DNA of 64,000 nt from an uncultured Clostridia bacterium (GTDB taxonomy: Bacteria > Bacillota > Clostridia > Christensenellales > Borkfalkiaceae). The DNA lies in the NCBI GenBank assembly GCA_934248055.1, contig CAKQKI010000001.1, positions 248,001 to 312,000 on the forward strand, read 5' to 3'. Below the pieces are notes generated by a model that searched no databases, had not been told where the DNA came from, and saw only the letters and a program-made list of their open reading frames with translations. Shown here piece after piece: positions 1 to 7,389 of the stretch (position 1 is the stretch's first letter; the number at the start of each line of letters is the position of its first letter). The position numbers were made by a program, and so were the translations under genes.

Positions 1-651
1 CTCTGCGGCGGCAAGCATTTTATTTTTAAGAAGTTCTTCGGTGTCGTCGTCGTTTCCCGATAAAAAGTCGATTGCGCGCTTTACCCTTTTAAGATATTCT
101 TCTTCCGTGCATTTTTCGGCGCACGGCGCGGGACACAAGCCTATATGATAGTTAAGGCACTCTTTATAGAGTTTTCCTTCTTTGAATTTTTTAAAGCACG
201 GTCTTACGCCGTAAGCGTCTTTTATAATCGAAAGAGCGTCCTGAACGGAAACGCCGAGCATATACGGACCGAAATATTTCGCGCCGTCTTTTTTAAGTTT
301 TCTTGCAACCGTGAAGGCGGGATATTTTTCTTTAAGGTCTACGCGGATATACGGATAACTTTTATCGTCTTTAAGTAAAATATTGTATTTCGGTTTATAT
401 TTTTTTATAAGCGTGTTTTCAAGAACGAGCGCGTCGGCTTCGCTCGGCGCAATCACGTAATAAAAGTCGACTATATTCATCACCATAGCCGCAACTTTTT
501 CCGTTTTGTAACCGTTTCTGAAATATTGCGTTACCCTGTTTTTTAAATTTTTCGCCTTGCCGACGTAAATTACGTTTTTTTCTTTATCGAGCATTACGTA
601 AACGCCGGGGTCTTTGGGTAAAAGCCTGATTTTATCGTTTAAATCGTTCAT
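1..651 (-). CDS. uvrC: UvrABC excinuclease subunit C, N-terminal part (cut by window edge)
   Basis: UvrC makes the two incisions flanking a DNA lesion in nucleotide excision repair, working with UvrA and UvrB. The 217 visible codons start at the ATG at 651-649 and run off the left edge. Residues of about 14-45 form a GIY-YIG nuclease motif (GVYVML...VIYVGKAKNLKNRV), followed by the usual Tyr/Lys-rich segment and a Cys pair (CLNYHIGLCPAPC). The start lies inside the 3' end of cca (20-bp overlap), with an AGGTG ribosome site a few bases upstream, so it is probably translated from the cca mRNA. The UvrB-binding and helix-hairpin-helix regions would lie outside the window. Identification is firm. 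Confidence 0.95.
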   Translation of the reverse strand, partial: MNDLNDKIRLLPKDPGVYVMLDKEKNVIYVGKAKNLKNRVTQYFRNGYKTEKVAAMVMNIVDFYYVIAPSEADALVLENTLIKKYKPKYNILLKDDKSYPYIRVDLKEKYPAFTVARKLKKDGAKYFGPYMLGVSVQDALSIIKDAYGVRPCFKKFKEGKLYKECLNYHIGLCPAPCAEKCTEEEYLKRVKRAIDFLSGNDDDTEELLKNKMLAAAE

Positions 652-1960
652 TAAGACACCTGATAATCGATTGCTTCTCGTTATCGAGTTTTCCTTCGAT
701 AACGAGATTTAACGCTTTATCGAGCTTATCCTTGATTTCCGAGCCCGTAAAGCCGAGCGACTTTAAATCGTTTCCGTTCACCGCAAGCGATTTAAGCGAA
801 TAACATTCGCCGTTTTTAACAATTTCTTCCGCGCATATTAACGCTTCTTCGGCAACTTTCATTCTCATCATGCCGTAAGGTTCGGCGTGAGCGAGCGCGT
901 CGCCGCACTTTACTTTTATTAAATATTTAAAAAAATCAAAACCGTGATTTTTAAGAAAATATTTGATTTTTATTTTGTCGGGCGGCAAAGACGCGTCGTG
1001 ATAATATATAAGTTTTACCACCGTATTCAACGTTTTATTATCCGCTTTGAAACGCTTTAAAATTTTTTCGGATATTTCCGCGCTTAATTTCTGATGCCCG
1101 TAAAAATGCCCTACGCCGTCGCTGCCGACGGAAAAACAATAAGGTTTTCCTACGTCGTGAAGCAAAAGAGCGAGCCTTACCATACGGTCGTTATCGGAAT
1201 ACGCTACGCTTTTTACGATGTGAGTGTAAACGTCCTGATTGTGATATCTTGTTTTTTGCATAAACCCGTCGCACGGTTTAAGTTCGGGTATAATCGTGAA
1301 AATTATTTCTTTATATTTTAAAAGTGTGTTTTCCACGCCGTCGCCCGCAAGAATACCCGTAAGTTCCGAAAAAACCCTTTCGGGAGAAACGTTTTTAATC
1401 AGCGGAGCGCATTTCAAAGCCGCGAGCGCGGTGTTTTTTTCTATTTCAAAACCGAGTTTGGACGAAAACCGAAGGGCGCGGAGTATTCTTAAAGCGTCTT
1501 CTTTAAATCTTTCTTCGGGATCGCCCACTGCGCGGATAATCTTATTTTTTATATCGTTTATCCCGCCGAAAAGGTCTATAAAACCTTCGTTTTCATTATA
1601 CGCTATGGCGTTTACGGTAAAATCGCGGCGTTTTAAATCTTCGTTTATGTTGCTTACGAAATCAACGCCGTCCGGGTGACGATTGTCTTTATATCCGCTT
1701 TCCGTTCTGAAAGTGGTTATTTCGACCTTTTCGCCGTCGATTATAACGGTAACCGTGCCGTGTTTTATGCCCGTGGGAATAACGGTGTATTCCGAAAAAA
1801 CGCCTTCCGTTTCGTCGGGAAGCGCGGAAGTGGTAACGTCGGTGTCCGAGCAGGGTTTATTCATAAAATAATCTCTGCACGCGCCGCCTACCGCATACGC
1901 TTTAAAGCCGCAACTATTAAGTTTTTCAATCGCGGTTTTCGCGCCGTTTGACAAAAACAT
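632..1960 (-). CDS. cca: CCA-adding tRNA nucleotidyltransferase
   Basis: Adds or repairs the 3' CCA of tRNAs. The protein has 442 residues. The nucleotidyltransferase head carries a GGACRDYF motif near residue 25 and the metal-binding Asp pair in SDTDVTT near residue 40. The flexible-loop and RRDFTVNA motifs follow, then the RNA-binding neck (EDALRILRALRF). A C-terminal HD-type domain is present (HNQDVYTHIVKS, then LLLHDVGKP). The gene begins two bases after the whiA stop with no clear ribosome site, suggesting translational coupling, and it overlaps uvrC. The one tRNA gene in this window encodes its CCA, so here Cca may mainly repair ends. The family call is firm; whether it adds CCA or only part of it cannot be read from sequence. 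Confidence 0.93.
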   Translation of the reverse strand: MFLSNGAKTAIEKLNSCGFKAYAVGGACRDYFMNKPCSDTDVTTSALPDETEGVFSEYTVIPTGIKHGTVTVIIDGEKVEITTFRTESGYKDNRHPDGVDFVSNINEDLKRRDFTVNAIAYNENEGFIDLFGGINDIKNKIIRAVGDPEERFKEDALRILRALRFSSKLGFEIEKNTALAALKCAPLIKNVSPERVFSELTGILAGDGVENTLLKYKEIIFTIIPELKPCDGFMQKTRYHNQDVYTHIVKSVAYSDNDRMVRLALLLHDVGKPYCFSVGSDGVGHFYGHQKLSAEISEKILKRFKADNKTLNTVVKLIYYHDASLPPDKIKIKYFLKNHGFDFFKYLIKVKCGDALAHAEPYGMMRMKVAEEALICAEEIVKNGECYSLKSLAVNGNDLKSLGFTGSEIKDKLDKALNLVIEGKLDNEKQSIIRCLNERFKR

Positions 1961-1962
1961 AA

Positions 1963-2910
1963 TTATTTTGAAAGATTTTCTGCTATTTCGCTCAGTTTTC
2001 TCAGTCTGTGGTTAAGGCAACTTTTTGTTATTCCCGCAATCGACGCAAGTTCCGACATCGACGCGTCGGGATTATTCATTCTTGCAATCGCCACCGCTCT
2101 GAGCGGCGCGGAAAGTTCGTCAAGACCTATCGTTTCTTCGATAACGCTTATAGCGTTGATTCTGCCGATAGACGCTTCTACCTGCTTTTCGATATTTGCC
2201 ATTTCGCAATTTATTCTGCGGTTGGTATCGTTTCTCAAATCCTTTTCTATTATGAGTTCGTTTAACGAAAAATAACAATTTCTGGCGTTCATAAAAGCGA
2301 GTAAATCGCAGATTTCATCTGAAGTTTTGAAATAAATTACAAAACTTTCCTTACGCTCGATAAGGCGCGGCATAAAACCCGTTTCGCAAAGAAGATCGGT
2401 AAAATCTTCGGCGGTCTGATATTTTGAAAAAACGAATTCGAGATGATACCCCGTTTGCGAGCGACCGTCTTTTTTAGGCACGGTTACGCTTCCGCTTCCT
2501 ATAAACGCGCCGATTATATAAGCCTTTTTGCAACATTCGTTTTCAATAAGGTATTTATCTATTCCGAGATTTATAGCCGGCGCTCCGTCGGATAAAAACA
2601 CTATTCCGAGTTCTTTGAGTATTCCGAAAGATTTTTCGGATATAAGCGACAGCATATACTTTTTTCTGTTTTTAAGTTTATCGCCCGTTTCGGTGATTTC
2701 AGCCGTTTCGCCGTAAAGTTCGCGGATTATATCGGAAAAATATTCGCAGGCCGCGCGATTTTCCGTTACGACTTCGAATCCGAGTATACCGCTTCGCACG
2801 GCAATAGTACCCGCCCCGCGAATAAACGCGGAAAGCGCGGCAAGCCTGCAACACGGTTCTTTTAAAGGCGTTTTTAATATTTCGTTTTTTACCCGTTCGG
2901 AAAACGTCAT
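1963..2910 (-). CDS. whiA: WhiA family DNA-binding regulator
   Basis: WhiA is a DNA-binding protein of Gram-positive bacteria, needed for sporulation septation in actinomycetes and linked to cell division in Bacillus. The 315-residue product has the family layout: an N-terminal segment (FSERVKNEIL, CCRLAALSAFIRGAG), a homing-endonuclease-like fold without the catalytic acids, and a C-terminal helix-turn-helix near residues 275-305 (MSELASIAGITKSCLNHRLRKL). Its ATG overlaps the stop of the PHP gene as ATGA. In most Firmicutes rapZ and glmR lie between murB and whiA; here only a PHP-domain gene does. Identification is firm. Confidence 0.94.
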   Translation of the reverse strand: MTFSERVKNEILKTPLKEPCCRLAALSAFIRGAGTIAVRSGILGFEVVTENRAACEYFSDIIRELYGETAEITETGDKLKNRKKYMLSLISEKSFGILKELGIVFLSDGAPAINLGIDKYLIENECCKKAYIIGAFIGSGSVTVPKKDGRSQTGYHLEFVFSKYQTAEDFTDLLCETGFMPRLIERKESFVIYFKTSDEICDLLAFMNARNCYFSLNELIIEKDLRNDTNRRINCEMANIEKQVEASIGRINAISVIEETIGLDELSAPLRAVAIARMNNPDASMSELASIAGITKSCLNHRLRKLSEIAENLSK

Positions 2911-3683
2911 AATTTCTTTTTAAATTCCGAAAAGCGCGTGTTTTCGGGAAGCACTCCGTTCAAATTTACTATCCTGTCAAGCGGAAAATCAAGTCGTGAA
3001 AGCATTTCCTTTGCGCCGTTTATATTTCCCACGTCTGTTTTTTTGTGCGCGTCGCTGTCGATAACGAAAGATACCCCCGTATCGATTACGGTTTTCCATT
3101 CTTCGTCCGTAAGATGCTCTTTGCGGGCGTCGATTTCAAAATACGTGCCGTAATCGCGGCAACATTCCGCAACTTGCTTAATATCCGCAAAAATACAGTA
3201 ATTAGGATGAACGAGAACGTCAATCGGGTTGTTTTTGATAGCGTTAAGATAAATTTCCGTATTTCTTTTTACGAGCGCGGCGGAAGGCTTGTCCTTAAAT
3301 TTTTTTGTTACGGAATTAGCCGCAAGAAGTTTAAACCATTCCGCTAATTTATCGTATTTGATAAATTTATGTATTCCCGCAAGAAAAACGTCTAAATATT
3401 GCGCCGATTTGTACGGAAAATCAGTCGCGCCGCTTACGCCTAATACGTTCGCTTCTATTCCGAGAAGTACTTTTACGCCCGTTAAGGCGGTTGCTTCGTC
3501 GCACAATTTTCTCATAAGCGGCAATTCTTTTTCTTTAACGCCGAAAGCGCGATGACCGATTCCGTGATCGGTTATCGCTACTTCTTTAAGTCCTTTTTCT
3601 TTCGCCGCAAGGGCGTTATCGAGAATACTGCCCTTGCCGTGACTGAAAATAGTATGCGTATGGTAATCTGCTTGTAAAATCAT
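2907..3683 (-). CDS. PHP-domain metal-dependent phosphoesterase
   Basis: A 258-residue PHP-fold protein of the histidinol-phosphatase / PolX-PHP type. Metal ligands appear in the usual order: DYHTHTIFSHGKG near the N-terminus, ITDHG near residue 40, a GIEANV segment near residue 75, a mid-protein HPNY and a C-terminal IDSDAHK. The substrate is unknown; related proteins hydrolyse small phosphate esters. It sits between murB and whiA, three bases after murB and overlapping whiA as ATGA, so it belongs to one cell-envelope/division operon. It is not obviously a histidine-pathway enzyme because no his genes are near. Confidence 0.85.
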   Translation of the reverse strand: MILQADYHTHTIFSHGKGSILDNALAAKEKGLKEVAITDHGIGHRAFGVKEKELPLMRKLCDEATALTGVKVLLGIEANVLGVSGATDFPYKSAQYLDVFLAGIHKFIKYDKLAEWFKLLAANSVTKKFKDKPSAALVKRNTEIYLNAIKNNPIDVLVHPNYCIFADIKQVAECCRDYGTYFEIDARKEHLTDEEWKTVIDTGVSFVIDSDAHKKTDVGNINGAKEMLSRLDFPLDRIVNLNGVLPENTRFSEFKKKL

Positions 3684-3686
3684 ATT

Positions 3687-4559
3687 TTAATCAAAATCTC
3701 CGAGATAAACTATCTCTTCGTCGAGTTTAACGTTCTTTTTTTCGTAAACCGCCTTTTTAACTTTGCGGATAAGTTTGTAAACGTCTTCGGAAGTCGCTCC
3801 GTTTTCGGCAATAATAAAATTCGCGTGTTCCGCAGAAACGGTCGCCCCGCCTTCGCGTAAACCTTTAAGCCCCGCTTCGTCTATCAGTTTACCCGCAAAA
3901 AAACCGTCGTTTTTAAACACCGAGCCGCACGAGCGACCTTTTGGGTTTTTGCGCAGGCGTTTATATCGCGCAAGGCGTTCTTCGATTACGTCTTCTTCAA
4001 GGCAGTCCATTAAAAAACATACCTTGATTATCGTTTCGCCGTTTAAAAATCTGCTCGTTCTGTAACCGAAACCGCAATCTTTTTTAACGAAAGTTCCGCC
4101 GTCGGTTATAACGTACTTGACGGCGTCAGACACCGATTTATTATAGCACCCCGCGTTCATCGCGACCGCGCCGCCGACGGTTGCCGGAATTCCGCAGGCA
4201 AATTCGAGACCGCCGAAAGAATTATCGCTCATTTCTTTAATTATGCGACTCATTTTAACTCCGCATTCGCAAAGTAAAAGATTGCCGTTCATATTTATTT
4301 TATCGAGCGCGGAAGTCACTATAACGGCGCCTTTATAACCCTTGTCGGATGCGAGAACGTTCGAGCCGTTGCCTATAACGAAAAAAGGAATTTTTCCTTT
4401 AAGCGTTTTAAGCGTAAAAACGAGTTCGGCGGGAGTTTTGGGAAAAACAGCCACGTCGCACGAGCCGCCCGTGCCGTAACCGGTTATAAGAGAAAGCGGA
4501 TAATCCCGCTCCGCTTTTATCGGAAAAAGTTCTTTTATTAAAAACGCCGTTTCGTTCAT
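3687..4559 (-). CDS. murB: UDP-N-acetylenolpyruvoylglucosamine reductase
   Basis: MurB reduces UDP-GlcNAc-enolpyruvate to UDP-MurNAc with NADPH, a cytoplasmic step in peptidoglycan precursor synthesis. The 290-residue protein has FAD-binding motifs (GYGTGGSCD, VIGNGSNVLA, GIPATVGGAVAMNAGCY), the GYRTSRF segment and the proton-donor serine in GRSCGSVFKN. The short form lacking the extra loop fits the type II MurB of Firmicutes. A strong ribosome site (AAGGAGG) lies about 10 bases before the ATG. It leads the murB-PHP-whiA-cca-uvrC cluster. Confidence 0.96.
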   Translation of the reverse strand: MNETAFLIKELFPIKAERDYPLSLITGYGTGGSCDVAVFPKTPAELVFTLKTLKGKIPFFVIGNGSNVLASDKGYKGAVIVTSALDKINMNGNLLLCECGVKMSRIIKEMSDNSFGGLEFACGIPATVGGAVAMNAGCYNKSVSDAVKYVITDGGTFVKKDCGFGYRTSRFLNGETIIKVCFLMDCLEEDVIEERLARYKRLRKNPKGRSCGSVFKNDGFFAGKLIDEAGLKGLREGGATVSAEHANFIIAENGATSEDVYKLIRKVKKAVYEKKNVKLDEEIVYLGDFD

Positions 4560-4599
4560 CGGCTTTCGTCCTCCTTATTTTACAACATTTACGCGTATT

Positions 4600-5568
4600 T
4601 TACAAGCGTTTTAAAATATTTATGATTTCACTTTCGTTTTCGCCGCCGTTAAGCCTGTCAAGTGCCGCCGCTTTAAGAGTTTGAATCCGCGATAATTCGG
4701 TATACGGCGATAACGCGAATTCGGTTTTTTCTTTTTCAAGCGCGGAATAATACGCGTTTTCGGGATATAGTCCGCCGAGCGTTACGGAGAGCATATTGAT
4801 ATCAGTCAGTTTTTTTTGAATCTTTTCGCTTAAAAGATAATTTAAAAACAACTTCGCGCACTCTCTTTTTTCGTTGCTTACCGCAGTAACGGCGGCGTAC
4901 TGATAAAGGTCGTTGTAAACGGATACGGGTTCGGCTTCGAAATCGGTTTCTTTTTTCATAAGCCTTATAATATCCCTTTGAGTGCCGATTAAAGCGACAT
5001 TTTCGTTTTTTAAAAATTCGTTATACGCTTCTTCTTTCTCAGTTACTTCTACGTTCGTTTCTCCGTTCAGGGCGGCGGCTACTTCCGATAAATTGTTTCC
5101 GCCGTTTATAATCAGCGTTTTAACGGGAGTTTTTCCGCGTTTTTTGATTTTAAAGTAACCGCCCTTGCACCACGCAACGAAATATCGCCCGTTTTTCGTT
5201 TCGCCGCCGTCTTTAATATCGTAATTTTTAAGTTTTACTGCGTTTTTAAGTTCAAAACCGCATACTCCAGACGATATAATATCCGGCAGTTCGCCGTTTT
5301 TCAACGCTTCGACCGTTCCGTTTACGGTTCTTGCGATAACGAGAGTTAAAACGTCATTATACTTTTTATTGAAATTTGCCGAAACTCTTTTCAAAAACGC
5401 CGCTCTGCTACCGCTTCCGCCTTCGAAACTGTCTATCTGCCATATCGTGATAATCGCTTTGTATACTTTGTTTTCAACTCCTTCCGTTTGTTTTTTTGCA
5501 AGAAACGGCGCTGCGATTACAGACGCCGCAATAACCGCGCCGAAAACAAATGGCAAAATTTTCTTCAT
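4600..5568 (-). CDS. Putative exported solute-binding-like protein
   Basis: A 322-residue protein with a basic N-terminus and a hydrophobic stretch to about residue 25, consistent with a signal peptide or membrane anchor. No lipobox cysteine is seen. The mature part resembles ABC sugar-binding proteins: ITIWQIDSFEGGSGSRAAF after the signal, a DIISSG pocket segment, and a SEKIQKKL segment near the C-terminus like the end of SBP_bac_1 proteins. No permease or ATPase gene is adjacent, so any transport role is unproven; it could be an orphan binding or sensing protein. It stands alone between murB and the pseudo-ATPase gene, with weak translation signals. Confidence 0.55.
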   Translation of the reverse strand: MKKILPFVFGAVIAASVIAAPFLAKKQTEGVENKVYKAIITIWQIDSFEGGSGSRAAFLKRVSANFNKKYNDVLTLVIARTVNGTVEALKNGELPDIISSGVCGFELKNAVKLKNYDIKDGGETKNGRYFVAWCKGGYFKIKKRGKTPVKTLIINGGNNLSEVAAALNGETNVEVTEKEEAYNEFLKNENVALIGTQRDIIRLMKKETDFEAEPVSVYNDLYQYAAVTAVSNEKRECAKLFLNYLLSEKIQKKLTDINMLSVTLGGLYPENAYYSALEKEKTEFALSPYTELSRIQTLKAAALDRLNGGENESEIINILKRL

Positions 5569-5608
5569 ATTTCAAGATATGAAAAAAAGCGGCGTTATAT
5601 GAAACGAT

Positions 5609-5692
5609 AAGCCGCAATTTTTACGATTGATAATTAAATTTTAAATAAACCTTATGCGTTTTAAATAAACCTTATACGGTCGCTTGTGGCTA
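5609..5692. repeat. Palindromic element, family A copy 1
   Basis: AGCCGCAA at 5610-5617 is the inverted partner of TTGTGGCT at 5684-5691, about 66 bases apart, enclosing the 20-bp tandem repeat at 5639-5678. The outer edge (CGCTTGTGGCTA) supplies the TAG stop codon of the pseudo-ATPase gene. The same core recurs at 21961, 33580, 38648 and 61207. Confidence 0.5.
5639..5678. repeat. Two tandem copies of a 20-bp unit
   Basis: The unit starting TTTTAAATAAACCTTAT occurs twice head to tail (5639-5658 and 5659-5678) with one base difference (GCG versus ACG at the end). It lies between the solute-binding-like gene and the pseudo-ATPase gene. No function is evident. Confidence 0.85.
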
Positions 5693-7216
5693 AATAATTT
5701 CTCCCTTATTCAGTAAAGAAAGTAAAAATCCCGTAGCGGCGGTAATAATTCCCGTTAACGCGGCAAACCACGCCGAACTCGTTATTCCCGTTACCGCAAA
5801 AACTATTGCAAGCGCTCTTATAGCCGCCGAAAAAACAAAAATCACGCGGGATATTTTTTTATATCTTACGGCAACTTTTATAAGATACGGTACTTTTCTT
5901 AAATTATCGCCGACGGAAATAGTTAAAAATTCGTTTTTCAGGTTTTGATTGCCAACGAAAAGAACTTCGCCGCCCTTATGTTCTTTTTTAAGTTCGTTAA
6001 GTTCGTTTTCTTTGTCTTCCGCGCCCGTAAGCATAGAAGCGGACTTATTCATTCCGAGTTCTTTTCTCAGTTTTTTAGTTTCTTCCTTGCCCGCTGACGA
6101 TAATAGTTCGATATCCTTTATTTTAGCGTCGTAAAGTTCCATAACCGCGCCCGACGCGTCGGGATTTATTTCTCCGTCTTTTATAACGGCGTTTTCGTCA
6201 AAGGCAACTGCAGATACCGAGCCGAGTTTATCAAGTGCGCTTAAATCGGCAACCGCGTCCGACCCGACGCATTTCAAAAAGGCGAAATACGCGTTTACGG
6301 TAAGCGCAAACGAAACGGAAGTCAACGGTAAAACGGCAAGAATCAAAGCGGCGCCGTAAGCCGTTTTATAAAGCGCGGAAGCGTAATCGCTTTTAAATGC
6401 GGGCGGAATAAACGCCGCTAAAAGCGCAACCGCGAAAACGGCGGGCGTTATAAACTTTTCCGCCGCGCGAAATTTTTTAAGAGCGCCGAATTCGGTATCG
6501 AAGTTTTTTAACTCTTCGTTTTTTGACGTGATTTTACAAATGACCGACGCGCGGACTTTATCTTCCGCAATATCGGTAAGGAAATTACACAGCGAATACG
6601 CAAGCGATATAATGGCGGCTGCGCCCGCGTCGGATAAAAGTATCATAACGACGGACGAAAGAGTTATTATAAGGTCGGAATTGAAAAAGTCTTTTTTAAT
6701 AAACCTTTTAACGCCGCCGAACATCGCTTCGTAGCCCGCAATCGCAAACGCCACTACTTTTACGTAATCCGAAATTTTAGCGGTTTTTTCAAACGCGCCG
6801 AGAATAAAGCCTGCGATAAGCGCGACTGCCGATATGCATAATTCGATAAATCTGCCCTTGCGCTCTTCTTTTTTTACGTCTTTTTCGGAAACGCTCTCTT
6901 TACCGTTTTCTTCTTCGGCGGCTTCCCCTTCGTCAAAGGTATCGTTTTTTTCGTAAACGGGCGCGGGAATTGCGTCGTCTTCATCAAAATACGGTTCGCT
7001 TTCGATTGAAAGTTCGGTTTCAAGCGTATTCATAACGGCAACCATAATATCGTAATCGCTCGCATGCTCGTCTATGATATAAGAAAGAGTATCGCCCGAA
7101 ATTTTTGCGTCGAGAACGCCGTTTATATCTTTAACCGCGTCTTCCGCCTGCGAAACGTTGAAAGTTTCGGTAAGAATTTTAATCTTTTTTATGTCGCTTT
7201 GCATTTTTTCGTTCAT
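5690..7216 (-). CDS. Degenerate P1B-type ATPase homologue (pseudoenzyme)
   Basis: An intact 508-codon frame laid out like a heavy-metal P-type ATPase but stripped of its catalytic parts. Residues 11-70 resemble an HMA domain without the CxxC metal site. An acidic linker (about 78-120) follows, then membrane pairs at about 122-165 and 180-212. The actuator domain with TGE is missing: residue 220 runs almost directly into the next membrane pair (about 252-312). The transmembrane CPC site reads LPL (296-298). In the phosphorylation domain DKTGT reads DENAV (340-344), TGD reads TGA (397-399) and GDGxND reads GNQNLK (422-427). Two more membrane helices end the protein. The nucleotide-binding domain is largely gone. 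The long open frame suggests selection rather than decay. The promoter predicts a leaderless mRNA. Function is unknown; it may regulate or partner a transporter. Confidence 0.75.
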   Translation of the reverse strand: MNEKMQSDIKKIKILTETFNVSQAEDAVKDINGVLDAKISGDTLSYIIDEHASDYDIMVAVMNTLETELSIESEPYFDEDDAIPAPVYEKNDTFDEGEAAEEENGKESVSEKDVKKEERKGRFIELCISAVALIAGFILGAFEKTAKISDYVKVVAFAIAGYEAMFGGVKRFIKKDFFNSDLIITLSSVVMILLSDAGAAAIISLAYSLCNFLTDIAEDKVRASVICKITSKNEELKNFDTEFGALKKFRAAEKFITPAVFAVALLAAFIPPAFKSDYASALYKTAYGAALILAVLPLTSVSFALTVNAYFAFLKCVGSDAVADLSALDKLGSVSAVAFDENAVIKDGEINPDASGAVMELYDAKIKDIELLSSAGKEETKKLRKELGMNKSASMLTGAEDKENELNELKKEHKGGEVLFVGNQNLKNEFLTISVGDNLRKVPYLIKVAVRYKKISRVIFVFSAAIRALAIVFAVTGITSSAWFAALTGIITAATGFLLSLLNKGEII

Positions 7217-7222
7217 ATATAA

Positions 7223-7251
7223 ATAATAACCTTATTTTTACTTACAGTCAA
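7223..7251 (-). promoter_or_regulatory. Promoter of the pseudo-ATPase gene, leaderless geometry
   Basis: On the minus strand TTGACT (7251-7246), a 17-base spacer and TATTAT (7228-7223) precede the ATG at 7216 by six bases. The expected start point, seven bases past the -10, is the A of the ATG. No Shine-Dalgarno sequence is present. Confidence 0.7.
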
Positions 7252-7302
7252 CCTTTAAGAGATAAATTGTGAAGTTATTTTTAAAAGTTTACCCGAAAAT
7301 CG

Positions 7303-7331
7303 TTGAAAATAACCGCATTTAATGTTATACT
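7303..7331 (+). promoter_or_regulatory. Promoter of the intact P-type ATPase gene
   Basis: TTGAAA (7303-7308), a 17-base spacer and TATACT (7326-7331) give a good vegetative promoter with a leader of about 52 bases. It faces away from the pseudo-ATPase promoter, with the two -35 boxes about 50 bases apart. The ribosome site before the ATG is weak (CGGTGA). Confidence 0.7.
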
Positions 7332-7389
7332 GTAAACAAAAATTATATAAAACGGATTATAAGGCGCGCATGCGCGACTACGGTGAAAT

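Noticed and set aside
5690..7216. Reading the pseudo-ATPase gene as a frameshifted pseudogene
   Set aside because: No frameshift or stop interrupts 508 codons, and the missing domains are clean deletions or substitutions in frame, so it is listed as a coding gene for a pseudoenzyme.
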